Assembly: GCA_944472135.2 (NCBI GenBank)
Contig: OX235266.1
Coordinates: forward strand, 19,300,186-19,364,185
Length of the DNA stretch: 64,000 bases
Source of the DNA: Trichobilharzia regenti
Taxonomy: Eukaryota; Platyhelminthes; Trematoda; Strigeidida; Schistosomatidae
Direction of reading: 5' to 3'
The first letter of the stretch is position 1; each line of letters begins with the position of its first letter. Below are positions 53,039 to 63,909 of this stretch, one piece after another. The notes under the pieces were generated by a model, which ran no database searches, was not told the DNA's origin, and was given only the letters and a program-made list of their open reading frames with translations. Both the position numbers and the translations under genes were made by a program.

Positions 53039-53596
53039 TTAGTCATATGAAAAAGAGAAGACGTTCAGCGAAGAGACTCTTTTCGGCGAATTCATTCACA
53101 TAGCTGTACAATCGCATTTATATATAATTATTTGAGTGTGTGTGTGTACATGAGGTTTGTCAAAATTAGATAATTGATCAGGTAATAAAAGAATGATCTA
53201 ATATAGAAACAAAGTTAATTGGACAGCAACTAAATTAAGATTGAGTTAGTAAGTTAGATGACGTAATACAATTGACTAAAATGTTTTAACTTAGGTCAGG
53301 TTAGCAACAGAGGTAATTACAGGTAGAGACTAAGTAGAAGTGGGGTAGATAATAATGCCATTTAGATTAGAAATGAAATTGAGCAATTAAGTTGGATGAC
53401 GTAACATAAATGACTATAAATTGAGCGTTGGTCAGGTCAATTAAAGTGGTAGTGAGGTGTAGAAATTAAATCGGGTAGGGGTAGAGACAAGAAAGTTGAA
53501 AATGCAAAATATTACAATTGAGAAGACAGAATAATACCAATGAAGAGACAGAAAAAAAAAATTAGGTAGAATTTACCTTTCAGGTAATAATGTAGG

Positions 53597-56023
53597 TTAA
53601 GTCCATTGTAAGTTTAGTGATTGAACGAACCTCTTCTGTATGCAGAGTTCAGGGCTTAGCAAGTGAATCGCCATTGCTTCTGCAGTTTGAAGAAGTCTGA
53701 TTCGTACACCTTTTGGAAGACTACTTCTTACTCTGTAGACGACTTTGAAGTTTGTTTGGGGTGCAGCTTGGTGTCCGGATTCTATCAGGTGTTCTAAGAT
53801 GGAGCTGCGGGGACATCGCTTTTCTCCTTTGTAAAACCATGCTGGTAAGTGTTCGGTGATACGCTTGGAAAGCGAACGCTGGGTACGGCCGACATACCTG
53901 GCTCCACACGAGCAGGTGAATTGGTAGATACACATTGATGAGGCCAACAGTGGTAGCTTATCCTTCACGTTCACATGAATCATAGGTTTTGTGGAGAAAG
54001 TTAGTCGTAGTTCAGCTGCGAAGAAAGTCTTCTTGAGTGAGCGCGACAGTCGATTTTTTAGTATTTCCGCAGATATATCTCCATTGAATTGAAGGTTTAT
54101 GTAGAGCGGTTTCTTCGGGACGCTATGCGTGGGCGGCTTTTGTGGCCTAGGATTCATAGATTTTGCAATAAATCGTTCTGGGTAACAATTCTCGACGAGG
54201 ATTCTCTTGAGATTGTCCAGTTCATCTTCTACGGTGTCCGGGGTACAAATTCTGCGAACTCTGTTGCTAAGTGAACGGATCAGGTTCCGTTTGGTGTATA
54301 GGGGTACCCAACTGTGGAAGTTAATCAGCTGTCCGTTCCATGTTGACTTTCTGTAGATAGATCTTTTCAGTGTTCCATCGTGTTCTCGTCTTGTTAGTTG
54401 GATGTCAAGAAAGGATATTTTAGAGTTGGACTCTTTCTCCAGCGTGAACTGAATTGCGGGGTGGCACTTGTTAAACGACTTCAGGATGTCGTCTAGATTC
54501 TCTTCATTGTTGACGATAATGAAAGTGTCGTCGACGTATCTCTTGTAGATTCCGAAGGTATCGATCATTTTCTTCATGCATGTGTTTTCGAGTTTTGCCA
54601 TGAAGAAATCTGCAAGTAATGGGCCTAGTGGTGAGCCCATAGCTATACCATCCTTTTGGCGATATATTTCGTTGTTGAAAGAGAATTGAACATTCAGGGT
54701 ACACCTCAGAAGGAGTTCTTTAAGACGCTCGGTGGGTATACCGATGTTTATTCCTTTGGAATCAATAAGTTCGCATACATAGCATATTGTTTCAGTCAGT
54801 GGAACATTTGTGAATAGTGATGTGACATCTAATGAGATCATGGTCCTGTTGGATACGTTGATGTTTTCAATTGAGTCGATAAAGTCGAATGAATCTCGAA
54901 CTGTGTGGCAGGAAACTTGTCTTCTGATTGGTTCTAGTAGATCTGCTAGCCATTGGGCTGTGCGGTGATAAGGCGAATTGGTCATGTCAAGGATCGGTCG
55001 AAGAGGGATACCGTTCTTGTGTACTTTCGGAAGTCCATAGAGTCGTGGTATATTTGAGCCGGATGGTCTTATGGATTCAAACGTTTCGTTGCTGATGAAA
55101 GATTCAGTTTTTAGCTTACGGAGGGTGTCCGTTAGCTTTTGTTCGGTCTGTTCAGTCATGTTTTTCTCGTTGACCGGTTTTGTGAATTTACATTCATCGG
55201 ATAGTATAGTCAGCATCTTACTGATATAGTCCTTACGATTCATGATAACGATTCCTCCGCCTTTATCAGGACGTAATATCATAATCTCTTCGTTTTTCAT
55301 AAGTTCTTTCAGCTCCTTATAATGCCTCTTCGTCAAAATGGACCTTCCGTTGGGTTTGGTATTTATAAACTTGTGACAACTGTCGAGGATTGATGCTTTG
55401 AGTTGTTGTAGGTTTTCATCTGATGTGGGTGTGAGATCGTAGGTTTGGTTTATTAGATTTTCAAACTGAATCTGGCATTGTAGCTTGTCAATACATTGTG
55501 GTTTTACGCAGAATTTCGGACCTAGAGATAGTGCCTCTAGTTGGGTAGTAGATAGTGTGATGTCTGAAAGATTGAATACGTATTTTTCTGGATTGCTTGG
55601 GAACGGAGATTCGGTATTAATTGTAGGCTTTAGACTTTTGAGCAGATCTGCTTTAGTCTTGTTGCATTCTTTCTGAGTGACTTGTTGCACATATTCTTCG
55701 AAGGAATGGCGTAGATCTTGATCTAAGTCTTCGACTGCATGAGCTCTTGAGTAGACGTTTCGCTCTAGCTCGAACACGCGTGATTGAATGGAGTCGATGT
55801 TGTTTCGTGTGTGTCGTCTGAGTGTTCTGGTATTCGGTTGGATGTGGTTGCGTCTGAGTGACTTCCAATACATCTTTGGATACTCATGTCGATCTATACA
55901 ATCTCTTAAGAAATCAACCTTTGTCTTCGCTACCGCAAGCTTGACGGAGTAACGCAGGAAACCATCCAGCTCCTTCACCGTCCCTGGGTCCTTGCAACGT
56001 TTGAGTATCTTGAAAATCCCCAT
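53597..56023 (-). CDS. PLE family A RT plus GIY-YIG endonuclease, unit 3
   Basis: Protein identical to unit 1, same spacing. Confidence 0.92.
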   Translation of the reverse strand: MGIFKILKRCKDPGTVKELDGFLRYSVKLAVAKTKVDFLRDCIDRHEYPKMYWKSLRRNHIQPNTRTLRRHTRNNIDSIQSRVFELERNVYSRAHAVEDLDQDLRHSFEEYVQQVTQKECNKTKADLLKSLKPTINTESPFPSNPEKYVFNLSDITLSTTQLEALSLGPKFCVKPQCIDKLQCQIQFENLINQTYDLTPTSDENLQQLKASILDSCHKFINTKPNGRSILTKRHYKELKELMKNEEIMILRPDKGGGIVIMNRKDYISKMLTILSDECKFTKPVNEKNMTEQTEQKLTDTLRKLKTESFISNETFESIRPSGSNIPRLYGLPKVHKNGIPLRPILDMTNSPYHRTAQWLADLLEPIRRQVSCHTVRDSFDFIDSIENINVSNRTMISLDVTSLFTNVPLTETICYVCELIDSKGINIGIPTERLKELLLRCTLNVQFSFNNEIYRQKDGIAMGSPLGPLLADFFMAKLENTCMKKMIDTFGIYKRYVDDTFIIVNNEENLDDILKSFNKCHPAIQFTLEKESNSKISFLDIQLTRREHDGTLKRSIYRKSTWNGQLINFHSWVPLYTKRNLIRSLSNRVRRICTPDTVEDELDNLKRILVENCYPERFIAKSMNPRPQKPPTHSVPKKPLYINLQFNGDISAEILKNRLSRSLKKTFFAAELRLTFSTKPMIHVNVKDKLPLLASSMCIYQFTCSCGARYVGRTQRSLSKRITEHLPAWFYKGEKRCPRSSILEHLIESGHQAAPQTNFKVVYRVRSSLPKGVRIRLLQTAEAMAIHLLSPELCIQKRFVQSLNLQWT

Positions 56024-56581
56024 TTAGTCATATGAAAAAGAGAAGACGTTCAGCGAAGAGACTCTTTTCGGCGAATTCATTCACATAGCTGTACAATCGC
56101 ATTTATATATAATTATTTGAGTGTGTGTGTGTACATGAGGTTTGTCAAAATTAGATAATTGATCAGGTAATAAAAGAATGATCTAATATAGAAACAAAGT
56201 TAATTGGACAGCAACTAAATTAAGATTGAGTTAGTAAGTTAGATGACGTAATACAATTGACTAAAATGTTTTAACTTAGGTCAGGTTAGCAACAGAGGTA
56301 ATTACAGGTAGAGACTAAGTAGAAGTGGGGTAGATAATAATGCCATTTAGATTAGAAATGAAATTGAGCAATTAAGTTGGATGACGTAACATAAATGACT
56401 ATAAATTGAGCGTTGGTCAGGTCAATTAAAGTGGTAGTGAGGTGTAGAAATTAAATCGGGTAGGGGTAGAGACAAGAAAGTTGAAAATGCAAAATATTAC
56501 AATTGAGAAGACAGAATAATACCAATGAAGAGACAGAAAAAAAAAATTAGGTAGAATTTACCTTTCAGGTAATAATGTAGG

Positions 56582-59008
56582 TTAAGTCCATTGTAAGTTT
56601 AGTGATTGAACGAACCTCTTCTGTATGCAGAGTTCAGGGCTTAGCAAGTGAATCGCCATTGCTTCTGCAGTTTGAAGAAGTCTGATTCGTACACCTTTTG
56701 GAAGACTACTTCTTACTCTGTAGACGACTTTGAAGTTTGTTTGGGGTGCAGCTTGGTGTCCGGATTCTATCAGGTGTTCTAAGATGGAGCTGCGGGGACA
56801 TCGCTTTTCTCCTTTGTAAAACCATGCTGGTAAGTGTTCGGTGATACGCTTGGAAAGCGAACGCTGGGTACGGCCGACATACCTGGCTCCACACGAGCAG
56901 GTGAATTGGTAGATACACATTGATGAGGCCAACAGTGGTAGCTTATCCTTCACGTTCACATGAATCATAGGTTTTGTGGAGAAAGTTAGTCGTAGTTCAG
57001 CTGCGAAGAAAGTCTTCTTGAGTGAGCGCGACAGTCGATTTTTTAGTATTTCCGCAGATATATCTCCATTGAATTGAAGGTTTATGTAGAGCGGTTTCTT
57101 CGGGACGCTATGCGTGGGCGGCTTTTGTGGCCTAGGATTCATAGATTTTGCAATAAATCGTTCTGGGTAACAATTCTCGACGAGGATTCTCTTGAGATTG
57201 TCCAGTTCATCTTCTACGGTGTCCGGGGTACAAATTCTGCGAACTCTGTTGCTAAGTGAACGGATCAGGTTCCGTTTGGTGTATAGGGGTACCCAACTGT
57301 GGAAGTTAATCAGCTGTCCGTTCCATGTTGACTTTCTGTAGATAGATCTTTTCAGTGTTCCATCGTGTTCTCGTCTTGTTAGTTGGATGTCAAGAAAGGA
57401 TATTTTAGAGTTGGACTCTTTCTCCAGCGTGAACTGAATTGCGGGGTGGCACTTGTTAAACGACTTCAGGATGTCGTCTAGATTCTCTTCATTGTTGACG
57501 ATAATGAAAGTGTCGTCGACGTATCTCTTGTAGATTCCGAAGGTATCGATCATTTTCTTCATGCATGTGTTTTCGAGTTTTGCCATGAAGAAATCTGCAA
57601 GTAATGGGCCTAGTGGTGAGCCCATAGCTATACCATCCTTTTGGCGATATATTTCGTTGTTGAAAGAGAATTGAACATTCAGGGTACACCTCAGAAGGAG
57701 TTCTTTAAGACGCTCGGTGGGTATACCGATGTTTATTCCTTTGGAATCAATAAGTTCGCATACATAGCATATTGTTTCAGTCAGTGGAACATTTGTGAAT
57801 AGTGATGTGACATCTAATGAGATCATGGTCCTGTTGGATACGTTGATGTTTTCAATTGAGTCGATAAAGTCGAATGAATCTCGAACTGTGTGGCAGGAAA
57901 CTTGTCTTCTGATTGGTTCTAGTAGATCTGCTAGCCATTGGGCTGTGCGGTGATAAGGCGAATTGGTCATGTCAAGGATCGGTCGAAGAGGGATACCGTT
58001 CTTGTGTACTTTCGGAAGTCCATAGAGTCGTGGTATATTTGAGCCGGATGGTCTTATGGATTCAAACGTTTCGTTGCTGATGAAAGATTCAGTTTTTAGC
58101 TTACGGAGGGTGTCCGTTAGCTTTTGTTCGGTCTGTTCAGTCATGTTTTTCTCGTTGACCGGTTTTGTGAATTTACATTCATCGGATAGTATAGTCAGCA
58201 TCTTACTGATATAGTCCTTACGATTCATGATAACGATTCCTCCGCCTTTATCAGGACGTAATATCATAATCTCTTCGTTTTTCATAAGTTCTTTCAGCTC
58301 CTTATAATGCCTCTTCGTCAAAATGGACCTTCCGTTGGGTTTGGTATTTATAAACTTGTGACAACTGTCGAGGATTGATGCTTTGAGTTGTTGTAGGTTT
58401 TCATCTGATGTGGGTGTGAGATCGTAGGTTTGGTTTATTAGATTTTCAAACTGAATCTGGCATTGTAGCTTGTCAATACATTGTGGTTTTACGCAGAATT
58501 TCGGACCTAGAGATAGTGCCTCTAGTTGGGTAGTAGATAGTGTGATGTCTGAAAGATTGAATACGTATTTTTCTGGATTGCTTGGGAACGGAGATTCGGT
58601 ATTAATTGTAGGCTTTAGACTTTTGAGCAGATCTGCTTTAGTCTTGTTGCATTCTTTCTGAGTGACTTGTTGCACATATTCTTCGAAGGAATGGCGTAGA
58701 TCTTGATCTAAGTCTTCGACTGCATGAGCTCTTGAGTAGACGTTTCGCTCTAGCTCGAACACGCGTGATTGAATGGAGTCGATGTTGTTTCGTGTGTGTC
58801 GTCTGAGTGTTCTGGTATTCGGTTGGATGTGGTTGCGTCTGAGTGACTTCCAATACATCTTTGGATACTCATGTCGATCTATACAATCTCTTAAGAAATC
58901 AACCTTTGTCTTCGCTACCGCAAGCTTGACGGAGTAACGCAGGAAACCATCCAGCTCCTTCACCGTCCCTGGGTCCTTGCAACGTTTGAGTATCTTGAAA
59001 ATCCCCAT
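56582..59008 (-). CDS. PLE family A RT plus GIY-YIG endonuclease, unit 4
   Basis: Protein identical to unit 1, same spacing. Confidence 0.92.
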   Translation of the reverse strand: MGIFKILKRCKDPGTVKELDGFLRYSVKLAVAKTKVDFLRDCIDRHEYPKMYWKSLRRNHIQPNTRTLRRHTRNNIDSIQSRVFELERNVYSRAHAVEDLDQDLRHSFEEYVQQVTQKECNKTKADLLKSLKPTINTESPFPSNPEKYVFNLSDITLSTTQLEALSLGPKFCVKPQCIDKLQCQIQFENLINQTYDLTPTSDENLQQLKASILDSCHKFINTKPNGRSILTKRHYKELKELMKNEEIMILRPDKGGGIVIMNRKDYISKMLTILSDECKFTKPVNEKNMTEQTEQKLTDTLRKLKTESFISNETFESIRPSGSNIPRLYGLPKVHKNGIPLRPILDMTNSPYHRTAQWLADLLEPIRRQVSCHTVRDSFDFIDSIENINVSNRTMISLDVTSLFTNVPLTETICYVCELIDSKGINIGIPTERLKELLLRCTLNVQFSFNNEIYRQKDGIAMGSPLGPLLADFFMAKLENTCMKKMIDTFGIYKRYVDDTFIIVNNEENLDDILKSFNKCHPAIQFTLEKESNSKISFLDIQLTRREHDGTLKRSIYRKSTWNGQLINFHSWVPLYTKRNLIRSLSNRVRRICTPDTVEDELDNLKRILVENCYPERFIAKSMNPRPQKPPTHSVPKKPLYINLQFNGDISAEILKNRLSRSLKKTFFAAELRLTFSTKPMIHVNVKDKLPLLASSMCIYQFTCSCGARYVGRTQRSLSKRITEHLPAWFYKGEKRCPRSSILEHLIESGHQAAPQTNFKVVYRVRSSLPKGVRIRLLQTAEAMAIHLLSPELCIQKRFVQSLNLQWT

Positions 59009-59566
59009 TTAGTCATATGAAAAAGAGAAGACGTTCAGCGAAGAGACTCTTTTCGGCGAATTCATTCACATAGCTGTACAATCGCATTTATATATAATTA
59101 TTTGAGTGTGTGTGTGTACATGAGGTTTGTCAAAATTAGATAATTGATCAGGTAATAAAAGAATGATCTAATATAGAAACAAAGTTAATTGGACAGCAAC
59201 TAAATTAAGATTGAGTTAGTAAGTTAGATGACGTAATACAATTGACTAAAATGTTTTAACTTAGGTCAGGTTAGCAACAGAGGTAATTACAGGTAGAGAC
59301 TAAGTAGAAGTGGGGTAGATAATAATGCCATTTAGATTAGAAATGAAATTGAGCAATTAAGTTGGATGACGTAACATAAATGACTATAAATTGAGCGTTG
59401 GTCAGGTCAATTAAAGTGGTAGTGAGGTGTAGAAATTAAATCGGGTAGGGGTAGAGACAAGAAAGTTGAAAATGCAAAATATTACAATTGAGAAGACAGA
59501 ATAATACCAATGAAGAGACAGAAAAAAAAAATTAGGTAGAATTTACCTTTCAGGTAATAATGTAGG

Positions 59567-61993
59567 TTAAGTCCATTGTAAGTTTAGTGATTGAACGAAC
59601 CTCTTCTGTATGCAGAGTTCAGGGCTTAGCAAGTGAATCGCCATTGCTTCTGCAGTTTGAAGAAGTCTGATTCGTACACCTTTTGGAAGACTACTTCTTA
59701 CTCTGTAGACGACTTTGAAGTTTGTTTGGGGTGCAGCTTGGTGTCCGGATTCTATCAGGTGTTCTAAGATGGAGCTGCGGGGACATCGCTTTTCTCCTTT
59801 GTAAAACCATGCTGGTAAGTGTTCGGTGATACGCTTGGAAAGCGAACGCTGGGTACGGCCGACATACCTGGCTCCACACGAGCAGGTGAATTGGTAGATA
59901 CACATTGATGAGGCCAACAGTGGTAGCTTATCCTTCACGTTCACATGAATCATAGGTTTTGTGGAGAAAGTTAGTCGTAGTTCAGCTGCGAAGAAAGTCT
60001 TCTTGAGTGAGCGCGACAGTCGATTTTTTAGTATTTCCGCAGATATATCTCCATTGAATTGAAGGTTTATGTAGAGCGGTTTCTTCGGGACGCTATGCGT
60101 GGGCGGCTTTTGTGGCCTAGGATTCATAGATTTTGCAATAAATCGTTCTGGGTAACAATTCTCGACGAGGATTCTCTTGAGATTGTCCAGTTCATCTTCT
60201 ACGGTGTCCGGGGTACAAATTCTGCGAACTCTGTTGCTAAGTGAACGGATCAGGTTCCGTTTGGTGTATAGGGGTACCCAACTGTGGAAGTTAATCAGCT
60301 GTCCGTTCCATGTTGACTTTCTGTAGATAGATCTTTTCAGTGTTCCATCGTGTTCTCGTCTTGTTAGTTGGATGTCAAGAAAGGATATTTTAGAGTTGGA
60401 CTCTTTCTCCAGCGTGAACTGAATTGCGGGGTGGCACTTGTTAAACGACTTCAGGATGTCGTCTAGATTCTCTTCATTGTTGACGATAATGAAAGTGTCG
60501 TCGACGTATCTCTTGTAGATTCCGAAGGTATCGATCATTTTCTTCATGCATGTGTTTTCGAGTTTTGCCATGAAGAAATCTGCAAGTAATGGGCCTAGTG
60601 GTGAGCCCATAGCTATACCATCCTTTTGGCGATATATTTCGTTGTTGAAAGAGAATTGAACATTCAGGGTACACCTCAGAAGGAGTTCTTTAAGACGCTC
60701 GGTGGGTATACCGATGTTTATTCCTTTGGAATCAATAAGTTCGCATACATAGCATATTGTTTCAGTCAGTGGAACATTTGTGAATAGTGATGTGACATCT
60801 AATGAGATCATGGTCCTGTTGGATACGTTGATGTTTTCAATTGAGTCGATAAAGTCGAATGAATCTCGAACTGTGTGGCAGGAAACTTGTCTTCTGATTG
60901 GTTCTAGTAGATCTGCTAGCCATTGGGCTGTGCGGTGATAAGGCGAATTGGTCATGTCAAGGATCGGTCGAAGAGGGATACCGTTCTTGTGTACTTTCGG
61001 AAGTCCATAGAGTCGTGGTATATTTGAGCCGGATGGTCTTATGGATTCAAACGTTTCGTTGCTGATGAAAGATTCAGTTTTTAGCTTACGGAGGGTGTCC
61101 GTTAGCTTTTGTTCGGTCTGTTCAGTCATGTTTTTCTCGTTGACCGGTTTTGTGAATTTACATTCATCGGATAGTATAGTCAGCATCTTACTGATATAGT
61201 CCTTACGATTCATGATAACGATTCCTCCGCCTTTATCAGGACGTAATATCATAATCTCTTCGTTTTTCATAAGTTCTTTCAGCTCCTTATAATGCCTCTT
61301 CGTCAAAATGGACCTTCCGTTGGGTTTGGTATTTATAAACTTGTGACAACTGTCGAGGATTGATGCTTTGAGTTGTTGTAGGTTTTCATCTGATGTGGGT
61401 GTGAGATCGTAGGTTTGGTTTATTAGATTTTCAAACTGAATCTGGCATTGTAGCTTGTCAATACATTGTGGTTTTACGCAGAATTTCGGACCTAGAGATA
61501 GTGCCTCTAGTTGGGTAGTAGATAGTGTGATGTCTGAAAGATTGAATACGTATTTTTCTGGATTGCTTGGGAACGGAGATTCGGTATTAATTGTAGGCTT
61601 TAGACTTTTGAGCAGATCTGCTTTAGTCTTGTTGCATTCTTTCTGAGTGACTTGTTGCACATATTCTTCGAAGGAATGGCGTAGATCTTGATCTAAGTCT
61701 TCGACTGCATGAGCTCTTGAGTAGACGTTTCGCTCTAGCTCGAACACGCGTGATTGAATGGAGTCGATGTTGTTTCGTGTGTGTCGTCTGAGTGTTCTGG
61801 TATTCGGTTGGATGTGGTTGCGTCTGAGTGACTTCCAATACATCTTTGGATACTCATGTCGATCTATACAATCTCTTAAGAAATCAACCTTTGTCTTCGC
61901 TACCGCAAGCTTGACGGAGTAACGCAGGAAACCATCCAGCTCCTTCACCGTCCCTGGGTCCTTGCAACGTTTGAGTATCTTGAAAATCCCCAT
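59567..61993 (-). CDS. PLE family A RT plus GIY-YIG endonuclease, unit 5
   Basis: Protein identical to unit 1. This is the last full unit before the truncated copy. Confidence 0.92.
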   Translation of the reverse strand: MGIFKILKRCKDPGTVKELDGFLRYSVKLAVAKTKVDFLRDCIDRHEYPKMYWKSLRRNHIQPNTRTLRRHTRNNIDSIQSRVFELERNVYSRAHAVEDLDQDLRHSFEEYVQQVTQKECNKTKADLLKSLKPTINTESPFPSNPEKYVFNLSDITLSTTQLEALSLGPKFCVKPQCIDKLQCQIQFENLINQTYDLTPTSDENLQQLKASILDSCHKFINTKPNGRSILTKRHYKELKELMKNEEIMILRPDKGGGIVIMNRKDYISKMLTILSDECKFTKPVNEKNMTEQTEQKLTDTLRKLKTESFISNETFESIRPSGSNIPRLYGLPKVHKNGIPLRPILDMTNSPYHRTAQWLADLLEPIRRQVSCHTVRDSFDFIDSIENINVSNRTMISLDVTSLFTNVPLTETICYVCELIDSKGINIGIPTERLKELLLRCTLNVQFSFNNEIYRQKDGIAMGSPLGPLLADFFMAKLENTCMKKMIDTFGIYKRYVDDTFIIVNNEENLDDILKSFNKCHPAIQFTLEKESNSKISFLDIQLTRREHDGTLKRSIYRKSTWNGQLINFHSWVPLYTKRNLIRSLSNRVRRICTPDTVEDELDNLKRILVENCYPERFIAKSMNPRPQKPPTHSVPKKPLYINLQFNGDISAEILKNRLSRSLKKTFFAAELRLTFSTKPMIHVNVKDKLPLLASSMCIYQFTCSCGARYVGRTQRSLSKRITEHLPAWFYKGEKRCPRSSILEHLIESGHQAAPQTNFKVVYRVRSSLPKGVRIRLLQTAEAMAIHLLSPELCIQKRFVQSLNLQWT

Positions 61994-62551
61994 TTAGTCA
62001 TATGAAAAAGAGAAGACGTTCAGCGAAGAGACTCTTTTCGGCGAATTCATTCACATAGCTGTACAATCGCATTTATATATAATTATTTGAGTGTGTGTGT
62101 GTACATGAGGTTTGTCAAAATTAGATAATTGATCAGGTAATAAAAGAATGATCTAATATAGAAACAAAGTTAATTGGACAGCAACTAAATTAAGATTGAG
62201 TTAGTAAGTTAGATGACGTAATACAATTGACTAAAATGTTTTAACTTAGGTCAGGTTAGCAACAGAGGTAATTACAGGTAGAGACTAAGTAGAAGTGGGG
62301 TAGATAATAATGCCATTTAGATTAGAAATGAAATTGAGCAATTAAGTTGGATGACGTAACATAAATGACTATAAATTGAGCGTTGGTCAGGTCAATTAAA
62401 GTGGTAGTGAGGTGTAGAAATTAAATCGGGTAGGGGTAGAGACAAGAAAGTTGAAAATGCAAAATATTACAATTGAGAAGACAGAATAATACCAATGAAG
62501 AGACAGAAAAAAAAAATTAGGTAGAATTTACCTTTCAGGTAATAATGTAGG

Positions 62552-63870
62552 TTAAGTCCATTGTAAGTTTAGTGATTGAACGAACCTCTTCTGTATGCAG
62601 AGTTCAGGGCTTAGCAAGTGAATCGCCATTGCTTCTGCAGTTTGAAGAAGTCTGATTCGTACACCTTTTGGAAGACTACTTCTTACTCTGTAGACGACTT
62701 TGAAGTTTGTTTGGGGTGCAGCTTGGTGTCCGGATTCTATCAGGTGTTCTAAGATGGAGCTGCGGGGACATCGCTTTTCTCCTTTGTAAAACCATGCTGG
62801 TAAGTGTTCGGTGATACGCTTGGAAAGCGAACGCTGGGTACGGCCGACATACCTGGCTCCACATGAGCAGGTGAATTGGTAGATACACATTGATGAGGCC
62901 AACAGTGGTAGCTTATCCTTCACGTTCACATGAATCATAGGTTTTGTGGAGAAAGTTAGTCGTAGTTCAGCTGCGAAGAAAGTCTTCTTGAGTGAGCGCG
63001 ACAGTCGATTTTTTAGTATTTCCGCAGATATATCTCCATTGAATTGAAGGTTTATGTAGAGCGGTTTCTTCGGGACGCTATGCGTGGGCGGCTTTTGTGG
63101 CCTAGGATTCATAGATTTTGCAATAAATCGTTCTGGGTAACAATTCTCGACGAGGATTCTCTTGAGATTGTCCAGTTCATCTTCTACGGTGTCCGGGGTA
63201 CAAATTCTGCGAACTCTGTTGCTAAGTGAACGGATCAGGTTCCGTTTGGTGTATAGGGGTACCCAACTGTGGAAGTTAATCAGCTGTCCGTTCCATGTTG
63301 ACTTTCTGTAGATAGATCTTTTCAGTGTTCCATCGTGTTCTCGTCTTGTTAGTTGGATGTCAAGAAAGGATATTTTAGAGTTGGACTCTTTCTCCAGCGT
63401 GAACTGAATTGCGGGGTGGCACTTGTTAAACGACTTCAGGATGTCGTCTAGATTCTCTTCATTGTTGACGATAATGAAAGTGTCGTCGACGTATCTCTTG
63501 TAGATTCCGAAGGTATCGATCATTTTCTTCACGCATGTGTTTTCGAGTTTTGCCATGAAGAAATCTGCAAGTAATGGGCCTAGTGGTGAGCCCATAGCTA
63601 TACCATCCTTTTGGCGATATATTTCGTTGTTGAAAGAGAATTGAACATTCAGGGTACACCTCAGAAGGAGTTCTTTAAGACGCTCGGTGGGTATACCGAT
63701 GTTTATTCCTTTGGAATCAATAAGTTCGCATACATAGCATATTGTTTCAGTCAGTGGAACATTTGTGAATAGTGATGTGACATCTAATGAGATCATGGTC
63801 CTGTTGGATACGTTGATGTTTTCAATTGAGTCGATAAAGTCGAATGAATCTCGAACTGTGTGGCAGGAAA
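62552..63870 (-). pseudogene. PLE family A, unit 6, 5'-truncated
   Basis: Keeps about residues 371-808 (from the CHTVRDSF region through RT motifs A-C and the complete GIY-YIG domain). Everything upstream is lost at the 63,868-63,874 A-run junction. Two substitutions set it apart from units 1-5. At 63,532 one changes Met483 to Val (CMKKM to CVKKM). At 62,863 another is silent in the RT-EN frame (ACG to ATG on the plus strand, within the CSCGARY codons). No start codon remains before Met395. Confidence 0.88.
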
Positions 63871-63909
63871 AAAATTAGGTAGAATTTACCTTTCAGGTAA
63901 TAATGTAGG